Below, in pieces: positions 43,795 through 49,585 of a stretch of DNA of 49,585 nt (positions within the stretch are counted from its first letter, which is position 1; each line of letters opens with the position of its first letter). The DNA is from a virus. The stretch is from positions 1 to 49,585 of the IMG/VR virus record IMGVR_UViG_3300005253_000075; one strand, written 5' to 3'. Position numbers and translations under genes: made by a program. The notes below the pieces were generated by a model. The model had not been told where the DNA came from. It worked only from the letters and a program-made list of their open reading frames with translations, and ran no database searches.

Positions 43795-44045
43795 GGGGTG
43801 TTCCAGCGCCAGATTCGAGCCTCTTGCCAATAGGCTTGAGTCCACGATTCTATCCCTTTTGGTCTTCCGGGGGGATGAAGTTGCTTAATTATGGTGGCTG
43901 GAGCATCCCCCTAATTGGTGCCGTGTTGAAGTGGGAAGGCCGGTTAAGAGCGGGGTCAAAATGCAGCGTAGTGGACACTTCGGCAAGCCCGAAGGTCAGC
44001 TGCTGAGATTTAAGCACAGACGTGTGCTAGGGACCGGTCCACGGC
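43795..44045 (+). ncRNA. Candidate structured RNA region
   Basis: About 250 nt with dense hairpins and poor coding character. GATTCGAGCCT (43812-43822) / AGGCTTGAGTC (43832-43842) pairs over 11 bp with two G-U wobbles. CTTCGG/CCGAAG (43978-43994), AGCACA-GACG-TGTGCT (44013-44028) and the palindrome GGACCGGTCC (44031-44040) follow. Short frames at 43787-43888 (33 aa), 43875-44006 (43 aa) and 43961-44086 (41 aa) cross it but have unlikely compositions. It lies just before the recombination genes. Confidence 0.4.
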
Positions 44046-44075
44046 ACCTTAATATTCCGCCAAAAGGAGATAATC

Positions 44076-44306
44076 ATGGACATTGACAAGCTGATAGAGC
44101 AAATCAACAAGAACTTCAGGCCCCCCTTCGTCGAGGATGGTCTCGTAGAGGCTTGGAGGGGCGTCAAGGGCGATTTCTGTCTCCGCATTGGCAAGCGAGA
44201 TATCCAGCTTCGGGAAAGTGGTGACTTTGTGGGGGCCGGAACTTGTCTCCTTGAAGATGACCAGGCTGCTCTCGATGCTGAGGTTGACCGAGCTAGGGGC
44301 AAATAA
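44076..44306 (+). CDS. Hypothetical protein
   Basis: 76 aa, AAAGGAGATAATC before the ATG. Alpha/beta (DIDKLIEQINKNFRPPFVED, then DFCLRIGKRDIQL). ATG of the next gene overlaps its stop. No family recognised. Confidence 0.6.
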   Translation: MDIDKLIEQINKNFRPPFVEDGLVEAWRGVKGDFCLRIGKRDIQLRESGDFVGAGTCLLEDDQAALDAEVDRARGK

Positions 44307-44494
44307 TGGATTGTAAGGTGTGCGGAAAAGCTAGAACCCCGCCCCCACCGTTGGTTTTAGGCGATAGGGCTTGGAATGATTGGGAGCGTAAGGATATTAA
44401 TTGGGAAAATGACATATGCCCATCCTGCGCCGACCCTTGCCCCTGTCCATATTGTGTAGATGAGGCAATGAACATTAAGGGGGAACAGCAATGA
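44306..44494 (+). CDS. Small Cys-rich zinc protein
   Basis: 62 aa. CKVCGK near the start and [13 protein letters not shown] near the end supply seven Cys, enough for one or two zinc sites. Directly coupled to the Bet gene (ATGA at 44491). Function unknown; a nucleic-acid-binding partner of Bet is possible. Confidence 0.6.
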   Translation: MDCKVCGKARTPPPPLVLGDRAWNDWERKDINWENDICPSCADPCPCPYCVDEAMNIKGEQQ

Positions 44495-45540
44495 ATGAGC
44501 AAGCATTGGTTCCTGTAGAAGCATACGACGATAAAGCGATAGGGCTTATCAAGAGGACGATTTGCAAGGACTCCTCTGACGATGAACTGTCTCTATTTAT
44601 CAACGTATGCAAGCGCACGGGCCTTGACCCGTTCGCCCGCCAAATCTATGCAATCAAGAGGTGGGACGGGCGACAGAAACGCGAAGTCATGTCCATCCAG
44701 ACCAGCATTGATGGGTTTAGGCTCATCGCTGAAAGAAGCATGCAATACGCTGGTCAGCGTGGCCCATTCTGGTGTGGGGCAAACGGAGAGTGGCAGGAAA
44801 TATGGTTGAGTGACGAACCCCCCGCCGCCGCCAAGGTAGGCGTTCTACGCAATGATTTTCAGGAACCGCTGTGGGCCGTTGCCAAATGGGACAGCTACGC
44901 CCAGAGAGGCAAGGACGGTAATCTAATGGGCGTGTGGGGCAAGATGCCCGACCTGATGCTTGCCAAATGCGCCGAGGCCCTTGCACTCAGGCGGGCATTT
45001 CCAGCGGAGCTATCGGGCCTCTACACCACAGATGAGATGGCCCAAGCGTCAAACGAGGTTACGGTGACGGAGGTTGCGCCAGAGGTTATTGAGGAGGCCG
45101 TAAGCCCGCCCCCACAGCCCCCGCCGCAGCCACAACCAGCAGCCCAAGCACCTACAGAAGATAAGCCTCTGTGCCCTGAGTGTGGGCAGCCCACCATCAT
45201 CAAAGGCAAGGAGGAGTGGGGCGGCGGTTGGGTGTGCTGGAAGAAGGAGGGTGGATGCGGAGCCAAGTTTGATAGCGACCCCTCGGCCCAAAGCCCACCC
45301 GATGAGGCTTATGACCCGCCAACTCTAGTTATTATGGATGACCCATCCACCGAAGAACCGCAGACACCCTATCAGGTGGCCCTTGACGCACTCTCTGGCG
45401 CTTTAACGGTTGAGGAAATGCGCCGGGTGTCTAAAGACCACTATCCTGGGTTGAAAGGCAAGGCCAAGGCCAATTTCAAGATGGCCTTCGACAAGAAGAA
45501 GGTTGCGCTGGAAAAGGGCGGCGACGATGTGCCGATGTAG
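44491..45540 (+). CDS. bet: Bet-type single-strand annealing recombinase fused to a zinc ribbon
   Basis: 349 aa. Residues 20-190 carry the Red-beta family core: [53 protein letters not shown] and [20 protein letters not shown]. This ATP-independent protein anneals single strands at the replication fork. After a Pro/Gln hinge (204-222), CPECG (228-232) and CWKKEGGC (249-256) form a zinc ribbon not found in lambda Bet, then an acidic linker and a C-terminal helical domain. Works with the nuclease at 48230, Gam and RusA in the same operon. Confidence 0.9.
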   Translation: MNEQALVPVEAYDDKAIGLIKRTICKDSSDDELSLFINVCKRTGLDPFARQIYAIKRWDGRQKREVMSIQTSIDGFRLIAERSMQYAGQRGPFWCGANGEWQEIWLSDEPPAAAKVGVLRNDFQEPLWAVAKWDSYAQRGKDGNLMGVWGKMPDLMLAKCAEALALRRAFPAELSGLYTTDEMAQASNEVTVTEVAPEVIEEAVSPPPQPPPQPQPAAQAPTEDKPLCPECGQPTIIKGKEEWGGGWVCWKKEGGCGAKFDSDPSAQSPPDEAYDPPTLVIMDDPSTEEPQTPYQVALDALSGALTVEEMRRVSKDHYPGLKGKAKANFKMAFDKKKVALEKGGDDVPM

Positions 45541-45550
45541 GGAGGAATAG

Positions 45551-45928
45551 GTGGACATCAAGATAATTATTCCTGGCGGTGCGGTTTATGGTGAGGCCGA
45601 CGAGCCGGATATTTCCGAAGGACTTGTCCGAATAACGGAAGGATTAGAAAAGATAGGGGTTGACCCCAATCTTGGTTATGGACTTGGTGGCCCCAATGGA
45701 TATGGTCGTGATTATGAGAATGACATTTTTATGATACATAAATATTGTTGGTGTGAAAAGGATGAATGTCTTTGGTGTGGTGAACGGAACGCGCCCAATT
45801 TCCACTACAAACCATTGGAACTAAAAGCGTGGTGGTATAAATGGATAGGCAGAAGCATGGAAATTGAAGGCGATTTTTCTACTTGGCCCGATGTTGTCAA
45901 ACATTGTCTTTTGTCGTTGGGGGAATAA
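45551..45928 (+). CDS. Conserved phage protein of unknown function
   Basis: 125 aa from a GTG with AGGGAGGAATAG upstream. Contains YCWCEKDECLWCGE, NFHYKPLELKAWWYKWIGRS and a C-terminal TWPDVVKHCL. I recall this combination (Cys knuckle plus WWYKWIGR) from many unrelated phages, where its role is unknown. Overlaps no other gene. Confidence 0.65.
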   Translation: MDIKIIIPGGAVYGEADEPDISEGLVRITEGLEKIGVDPNLGYGLGGPNGYGRDYENDIFMIHKYCWCEKDECLWCGERNAPNFHYKPLELKAWWYKWIGRSMEIEGDFSTWPDVVKHCLLSLGE

Positions 45929-45930
45929 TC

Positions 45931-46533
45931 ATGGAGCCTGAAAGCACAGTAGAGACAGCATTATACGGTTCTGCCTGGGACGAGCCGCTTCCCGCCGTGG
46001 TGTACCAAGACCCTTCAGGTGAGCTAGGTGTTGATGCACTTATGGTGGCCAAGCGAGAAAAGATTAAGGAATCATTCAAGATAGACGACCAGGGGAAGGC
46101 GAACTGGGCGATACGAAGAATAAGTGAAGCAAGGAAAAGGTGGGCCGAAGTTGTAGATGCGGCTCAGGCTGAAAAGGAGCGAATTGAAAACTGGCTAGAC
46201 AAGGTTCAGACAAAAGAGGAACGGGAGTCGGAGTTCTTTGTATCGTTACTAAGAGACTACGCCCACGATGAGCTTGCCAAGACCGACGGCAAGAGCAAGT
46301 CCATCCCACTCTCGGAAGGCACGCTAAAGTTTATCAAGAAACAGCCCAAGCTCATCTATTATGACGACATACTAATTAAAGAGTTGGAGGATAGGGGGCT
46401 AGAGAAGCTAATCAGACGCAAAGCGGAGCCGCATCTTGTTGAGATAAAAGCGGCCCTGAAATCGGGCTTCGAGATTAAGGCCATCACTCTGGAAAAGCAG
46501 GCTGATTCGTTCACGGTGAGCTTGAATGAATAA
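45931..46533 (+). CDS. gam: Gam-like host nuclease inhibitor
   Basis: 200 aa from the ATG at 45931. A long helical pair (ANWAIRRISEARKRWAEVVD, AAQAEKERIENWLDKVQTKE) is followed by SKSIPLSEGTLKFIKKQPKL and a C-terminal GLEKLIRRKAEPHLVEIKAA. This is the Mu Gam pattern: a dimer that binds DNA ends and protects them from host nucleases such as RecBCD. It lies downstream of Bet, as expected for a Red-like module. The frame opens at 45883 but that overlaps the previous gene. Confidence 0.8.
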   Translation: MEPESTVETALYGSAWDEPLPAVVYQDPSGELGVDALMVAKREKIKESFKIDDQGKANWAIRRISEARKRWAEVVDAAQAEKERIENWLDKVQTKEERESEFFVSLLRDYAHDELAKTDGKSKSIPLSEGTLKFIKKQPKLIYYDDILIKELEDRGLEKLIRRKAEPHLVEIKAALKSGFEIKAITLEKQADSFTVSLNE

Positions 46534-46708
46534 GATAGCCATTAAAGGCCTTGCGAGTCTTTTGAATATCTCGCTATGGTTGTGGTTAATGCACAAAATA
46601 CTTTCCACGGTAAGCGCAAGCGAGGCAACGTGGATGTTGTTCTACATATTTTGTATTACGTCTTTGGTGGGTGCCTTAATAACAATTGCGTGTGACGCAG
46701 ACGATTAG
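46526..46708 (+). CDS. Small membrane protein, two helices
   Basis: 60 aa, overlapping the gam end by 8 nt. Segments GLASLLNISLWLWLMHKIL and TWMLFYIFCITSLVGALITI with an acidic end. Function unknown. Confidence 0.55.
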   Translation: MNKIAIKGLASLLNISLWLWLMHKILSTVSASEATWMLFYIFCITSLVGALITIACDADD

Positions 46709-46709
46709 C

Positions 46710-46769
46710 CGGGGCAAGTTGAAGCGGGACTTGAGTGGTCAGGGGTCGGGACTCAAGGTTTCGGCCCCG
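46710..46769 (+). other. Nested intergenic hairpin
   Basis: CGGGGC (46710-46715) pairs with GCCCCG (46764-46769), enclosing CTTGAGT (46730-46736) paired with ACTCAAG (46751-46757). No T tract follows, so it is more likely an RNA-processing or regulatory structure than a terminator. Confidence 0.4.
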
Positions 46770-46795
46770 CCCTGGCTATTGAGTAGGGGTGAGTT

Positions 46796-46897
46796 GTGGC
46801 CGGAATAATTGCCAAAGCATTTTGGATATTGATGATGTTGCTTGGTGCGGCCCTAGTGTTCATGGCTCTTGTTCCCCCCGCTGCAATATTTGGCTGA
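46796..46897 (+). CDS. Tiny membrane peptide
   Basis: 33 aa from a GTG (TAGGGGTGAGTT upstream). One helix (AFWILMMLLGAALVFMALVP). The longer frame at 46789 in another register is non-coding here. Function unknown. Confidence 0.45.
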   Translation: MAGIIAKAFWILMMLLGAALVFMALVPPAAIFG

Positions 46898-46911
46898 AAG
46901 GAGCCAGCCCC

Positions 46912-47232
46912 ATGAAGCTCAACATGGACGAGGCCCGGAGGCGGGAGGCGAGGGAAAGGTGTGATTGGATGGAAAAGAATTGGTCTCACATAGACGGGGG
47001 AGGGGACAGAAAGGAGCACGACACTATTACGCTCCTTGAGGAACTTTCTGACTACATTCGCCACGCCCGAACCGACCTCCCCGATGCCCTGGCCGACATA
47101 GACACCCTTCTGGGCCGTCTCAAGGGCCTCCTGCTGGTTATAGAGAACTATACTAAGGTCCACGCGCCACCGCCTGTGGTGCAAATCGAGATAGAGCGGG
47201 CTAGGGGACTGCTGGATGAAGCCCATGACTGA
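46912..47232 (+). CDS. Helical protein
   Basis: 106 aa from the ATG at 46912 (GAAAGGAGCC upstream). Charged N-terminus and coiled-coil-like segments (LLEELSDYIRHARTDLPDAL, DIDTLLGRLKGLLLVIENYT). No family recognised. Overlaps the next small frame. Confidence 0.6.
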   Translation: MKLNMDEARRREARERCDWMEKNWSHIDGGGDRKEHDTITLLEELSDYIRHARTDLPDALADIDTLLGRLKGLLLVIENYTKVHAPPPVVQIEIERARGLLDEAHD

Positions 47233-47323
47233 GCGGAAGGGGTGGGAAGAAAGGAATAGGGCCATTGAAGCATTGCGCTCTAGGAGCCGTGGGGCAAGAC
47301 GGTTGCGACATTTTTCATTATGA
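47225..47323 (+). CDS. Tiny Arg-rich protein
   Basis: 32 aa (MTERKGWEERNRAIEALRSR at its start), highly basic at the C-terminus (SRSRGARRLRHF). Overlaps both the previous stop and an 8-codon frame (47320-47346) that ends at the next start. Could be real or a translational relay. Confidence 0.4.
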   Translation: MTERKGWEERNRAIEALRSRSRGARRLRHFSL

Positions 47324-47346
47324 ACATGTATGGCAATGGAGGTTAA

Positions 47347-47652
47347 GTGCTTTTGCTTTTTATCATTTTCGGAGTGGGGCTAATCGTCGTCTTTCCTGGG
47401 CTCATGGCATTCTATTTAGTTCTAACGAGAGCCGAGCAAGAGAAAGCTGAGGCGGCGCTTTTGACTAAAGAGACTTACATTCGGGGTCTGTATCCGGGGA
47501 GCCTGGCGAAGATAGAGGAGAGGCACGAGGGGGGAGAATATGGCCCCCCTGCCGACCTTGATATTCCTGTCTTGCTTTACGGCCTCCGGCTGGCAGTACG
47601 GGAAAATGACAGGTTGCGGAGCCAAGTTGCAGAGGGAAGCAACCATGACTGA
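47347..47652 (+). CDS. Membrane-anchored protein
   Basis: 101 aa from a GTG with TGGAGGTTAA upstream. N-terminal hydrophobic helix (LLLFIIFGVGLIVVFPGLMA), then a helical soluble part (RAEQEKAEAALLTKETYIRG). ATGA overlap with the next gene. Function unknown. Confidence 0.55.
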   Translation: MLLLFIIFGVGLIVVFPGLMAFYLVLTRAEQEKAEAALLTKETYIRGLYPGSLAKIEERHEGGEYGPPADLDIPVLLYGLRLAVRENDRLRSQVAEGSNHD

Positions 47653-47794
47653 GGGCTACTGTACGGCCTGTAATAATTATCATAGTGCTCGCAATTTCTG
47701 TCGGGTAGCGTGGGGGCGAAGGTTGCTACTCGCCGCGCTTATAGCGTTCTGCCTGCTGGGTCTATACCACACCTTGCCTCCGTTCAGGGGCTGA
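47645..47794 (+). CDS. Tiny zinc-knuckle membrane protein
   Basis: 49 aa (MTEGYCTACNNYHSARNFCR at its start). A CTAC...H...C knuckle is followed by a transmembrane helix (LLLAALIAFCLLGLYHTL). A zinc ribbon fused to a membrane helix. Function unknown. Confidence 0.5.
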   Translation: MTEGYCTACNNYHSARNFCRVAWGRRLLLAALIAFCLLGLYHTLPPFRG

Positions 47795-47798
47795 GGGG

Positions 47799-48230
47799 GT
47801 GAAGCCCGTCCGTATCACGATACCCATCAGGCCTGTGCCGATGAGTACCAAAATCATCAGGCTAAAGAACGGCAGGCCGAAAATTATCAAAGCGACCAAA
47901 AGCCTGGTCTGGCAGAACCAAGCAAAGCCCTTCATAAATAAGGCGTTTGCGGGCAACGACACCATAGACGAAGCCGTAGGCATAGAGATATTTTATTACT
48001 TCGCGCCGCCCAAGTCGTGGTCCAAAGAAAAAAAGAGGGACGCGCTGGCAGGCAAGATAAGGCCCACAAGTAAGACCACGCAGGGAGATTTGGACAACAT
48101 CACAAAGAATTTCTTAGACGCTCTGGTGGCGGGTGGGCACCTGAAAGACGACAGCTTGGTTGTCTCGCTCTTTGCGGCCAAATACTACGCGCCCGAAGAG
48201 CGCACCGAAGCCAAGGTGGTAGGGGCGTGA
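47799..48230 (+). CDS. rusA: RusA-family Holliday junction resolvase
   Basis: 143 aa from a GTG. IEIFYYFAPPKSW, the GDLDNITKNFLDAL motif and HLKDDSLVV match RusA. Asp97, Asp99 and Asp118 have the spacing of the catalytic Asp70, Asp72 and Asp91 of the E. coli enzyme. It resolves branched recombination or replication intermediates before packaging. Stop overlaps the nuclease start. Confidence 0.9.
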   Translation: MKPVRITIPIRPVPMSTKIIRLKNGRPKIIKATKSLVWQNQAKPFINKAFAGNDTIDEAVGIEIFYYFAPPKSWSKEKKRDALAGKIRPTSKTTQGDLDNITKNFLDALVAGGHLKDDSLVVSLFAAKYYAPEERTEAKVVGA

Positions 48231-48598
48231 TGGTTAAGGGCGATATATTCCTTGCAGACTTGGCCTATGGAAAAGTGGGCGAAGCCAAGGCCATTGAAAT
48301 ATTCGAGGGACCAGCCGAGGTAAAGACCGAAAGGGATATATGGGCAACGACGGGAAACATCGCTATAGAGGTAAAATACAAAGGCAAGCCCTCCGGTCTA
48401 TCAACCACGGAAGCCAAGTGGTGGATTCATCTATTGTTTTTCGACATGGAATTTAAGGGCGGGTTGATATTTCCAGTTGAACAGTTGAGGGCAAGAGTCA
48501 GATACCTTTTCGACCAAGGCATTGCCAAAAAAGAGATGGGCGGCGATGACAATCAATCCGAGATGTTGCTAGTGCCTCTGAGAAGCCTTTTCCCTTAA
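48230..48598 (+). CDS. PD-(D/E)XK nuclease-like protein
   Basis: 122 aa (ATG at 48230). A leading Glu (VGEAKAIEIF, Glu18), then AEVKTERD and GNIAIEVKYKGKPSGLSTTE with a following AKWW match the small phage restriction-fold nucleases. In a Bet/Gam operon it may supply the exonuclease or a single-strand/branch endonuclease function; no lambda Exo-type protein is seen elsewhere. Confidence 0.7.
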   Translation: MVKGDIFLADLAYGKVGEAKAIEIFEGPAEVKTERDIWATTGNIAIEVKYKGKPSGLSTTEAKWWIHLLFFDMEFKGGLIFPVEQLRARVRYLFDQGIAKKEMGGDDNQSEMLLVPLRSLFP

Positions 48599-48606
48599 CA
48601 GGAGAC

Positions 48607-48753
48607 ATGAAGCCCATGCGAGACTTGACCGACCATGTGCGGGAAAAGGACGAAGCGGAGGGGCCACCCATGACCCACAAGCTGACGGCAAAGGATATAA
48701 AACACGCAAGGGTTTTCATCGAGCATGTTCACCATTGCGATGAGACTAATTAA
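48607..48753 (+). CDS. Small protein
   Basis: 48 aa (MKPMRDLTDHVREKDEAEGP at its start), AACAGGAGAC before the ATG. MTHKLTAKDIKHARVFIEHV in the second half resembles the start of the protein at 49127 (KRKLTAEDRRRM). Ends HHCDETN. Function unknown. Confidence 0.5.
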   Translation: MKPMRDLTDHVREKDEAEGPPMTHKLTAKDIKHARVFIEHVHHCDETN

Positions 48754-48963
48754 ATGCGTCCCTTCTTAGAAAGCGCCTTACACGACCTTGAGGCGGCGAT
48801 GGAGATGATTGATGAATTGTCTGCCAGCAAAAGCGTACACGGGTTTTTTGGATGTAATCTCTGTGTGGTCCAGATTGATGAAGAGGCTAATGCCCGCCAC
48901 GAAGAAGATTGCATTAAGGGTAAAGCTCGCGCCCTAATCGCGTCGGTGAGAGGGGAGGGATGA
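48754..48963 (+). CDS. Small helical protein with Cys motif
   Basis: 69 aa, starting directly after the previous stop. Helix (LESALHDLEAAMEMIDELSA), then CNLC, His and Cys (ARHEEDC), a likely CxxC...HC zinc site. No family recognised. Confidence 0.55.
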   Translation: MRPFLESALHDLEAAMEMIDELSASKSVHGFFGCNLCVVQIDEEANARHEEDCIKGKARALIASVRGEG

Positions 48964-49130
48964 TGCTGTTCGGCGATGACACTTCAGGTCAATGTTATTG
49001 CTACATTTGCCAGGCCATGAGGAATGGGGTGGCGATAAATAGAGCTTTTTTCGAGAGAAATAAGGGTATTGAGATTTGTTTACTTGGATTACTTATTTAT
49101 GAGCAAGCAATGAAGGAGCCCCGCCCATGA
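48960..49130 (+). CDS. Small Cys-rich protein
   Basis: 56 aa (ATG 48960 or 48963; AGAGGGGAGGG upstream). CYCYIC near the N-terminus, and a helical second half. ATGA overlaps at both ends. Function unknown. Confidence 0.5.
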   Translation: MMLFGDDTSGQCYCYICQAMRNGVAINRAFFERNKGIEICLLGLLIYEQAMKEPRP

Positions 49131-49492
49131 ACAAGCGCAAGCTGACGGCAGAGGACAGAAGAAGAATGTTAGAAGTAGCCAATAACGCTGTCCAGTTTGT
49201 AACGAGGCATTATGTAATTGACCTCATCGCAGACCTTGAGGCAGCAGAAGCTGAGATAGAACGACTTAGGCTAGATAATCGGTGCGGGCGACACGGTGGT
49301 TATCTTGACGAGGACTTTTGCTATCCCTGCCACACCGAAAACTTAATAAAGGCGGAGGCCGAGGTCGAGGGGTTGGTGGTTGCGGTAAAACACATTGAGG
49401 ATATGGCCGTGCCAGATGAATTTCTAAGCGACGAAGAACGATTGAAACATATCGTGAAGTTGGCCCAAGCCGCCCTGGAGGACGCAGAGTGA
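49127..49492 (+). CDS. Coiled-coil protein with central zinc knuckle
   Basis: 121 aa. RKLTAEDRRRMLEVA at the N-terminus, a coiled coil (DLIADLEAAEAEIERLRLDN), then CGRHGG...FCYPCH (a C-x-H...CxxC site) and a C-terminal helix (LKHIVKLAQAALEDAE). Shares the DLE-x-x-EAE-x-ERLR block with the protein at 1872. Next gene starts in its stop (TGATG). Confidence 0.6.
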   Translation: MNKRKLTAEDRRRMLEVANNAVQFVTRHYVIDLIADLEAAEAEIERLRLDNRCGRHGGYLDEDFCYPCHTENLIKAEAEVEGLVVAVKHIEDMAVPDEFLSDEERLKHIVKLAQAALEDAE

Positions 49493-49585
49493 TGATACCC
49501 GAAGGGAAGTGCCCTTATTGCAACAAGGAACATCATATGCCTGGGCTTGGTTGCCCTGAGATGGTGACAATCCAAAATAGCGAAC
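49492..49585 (+). CDS. Small zinc-binding coiled-coil protein, N-terminal part (continues at position 2)
   Basis: The ATG at 49492 overlaps the previous stop. The frame (MIPEGKCPYCNKEHHMPGLG at its start) has a CPYC...H...C knuckle and runs off the right end in phase with the gene at 2-199, because 49560-49585 equals 1-26. Joined, the protein is 88 aa. Confidence 0.75.
   Translation, partial: MIPEGKCPYCNKEHHMPGLGCPEMVTIQNSE
49560..49585. repeat. Terminal direct repeat, right copy
   Basis: Identical to bases 1-26; see the left copy. The overlapping gene keeps its frame across the join, which supports physical continuity. Confidence 0.9.

Noticed and set aside
43795-44045. Group I intron or tRNA in the hairpin-rich region
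   Set aside because: No interrupted gene, no P7-type pairing recognised and no cloverleaf with a T-loop could be drawn; kept as an unclassified structured RNA candidate.
1-49585. CRISPR array, insertion sequence, integrase, tRNA genes
   Set aside because: Read for spaced direct repeats, transposase motifs, tyrosine/serine recombinase motifs and tRNA cloverleafs; none could be supported.

Overview
The window looks like one complete genome of a tailed, short-tailed (podovirus-like) bacteriophage. The first 26 bases recur exactly as the last 26 (49560-49585), and a reading frame runs through that junction, so the molecule is most simply a circular or circularly permuted genome of about 49,559 bp opened inside a gene. 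Strong GGAGG-type ribosome binding sites, ATGA/GTGA/TAATG start-stop overlaps and sigma70-type promoters point to a bacterial host. Five lipobox lipoproteins, about ten Sec signal peptides and envelope-polysaccharide proteins point to a Gram-negative one. No host name can be read from the sequence. No integrase, DNA polymerase or replicative helicase is visible.

Layout. (1) 41072-49585 and on through the junction to 3565, rightward: a sigma70 promoter with a palindrome between -35 and -10 leads to an Arc-like ribbon-helix-helix protein and an XRE-type regulator. Small genes and lipoproteins follow, then a recombination module (Bet-type annealase fused to a zinc ribbon, Gam-like protein, RusA resolvase, PD-(D/E)XK nuclease), then a lambda O-like replication initiator with a possible internal origin and a helicase-loader-like protein. 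(2) 3602-5996, leftward: about eleven very small genes behind a consensus promoter at 6064-6036, ending at a terminator at 3576-3549. (3) 6152-41039, rightward: the late region. A zinc-ribbon protein and an HTH protein (possible small terminase) come first. A 5-kb accessory block of tiny membrane proteins, lipoproteins, zinc ribbons and a glycosyltransferase precedes the large terminase (12214). Then come a GroES-like co-chaperonin, the portal, a promoter/terminator pair that could make an 80-nt RNA, scaffold, capsid genes, a Wzy/WaaL-like membrane protein, tail and fibre genes, a GNAT/AT-hook protein, internal ejection proteins and a lysis region (XhlA-like protein, M15-type peptidase, holin) with an S-adenosylmethionine decarboxylase-like gene inside it.

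How it fits together. The phage appears to replicate through host machinery (O-like initiator plus loader recruiting the host helicase), to recombine with its own Red-like system, and to package into a portal/HK97-fold capsid with a P22/T7-like adaptor and nozzle and no tape measure. The most unusual traits are these: (a) the nozzle and all the fibre-like proteins from 25415 to 33113 carry Sec-type signal peptides; (b) three proteins separated in the map (GT4 glycosyltransferase, Wzy_C-like protein, SLBB lipoprotein) resemble parts of surface-polysaccharide pathways, which suggests envelope remodelling or superinfection exclusion; (c) a very large number of tiny, translationally coupled membrane and zinc-ribbon proteins; (d) several candidate structured RNAs. 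All functions are read from sequence patterns by eye; no database search was run.
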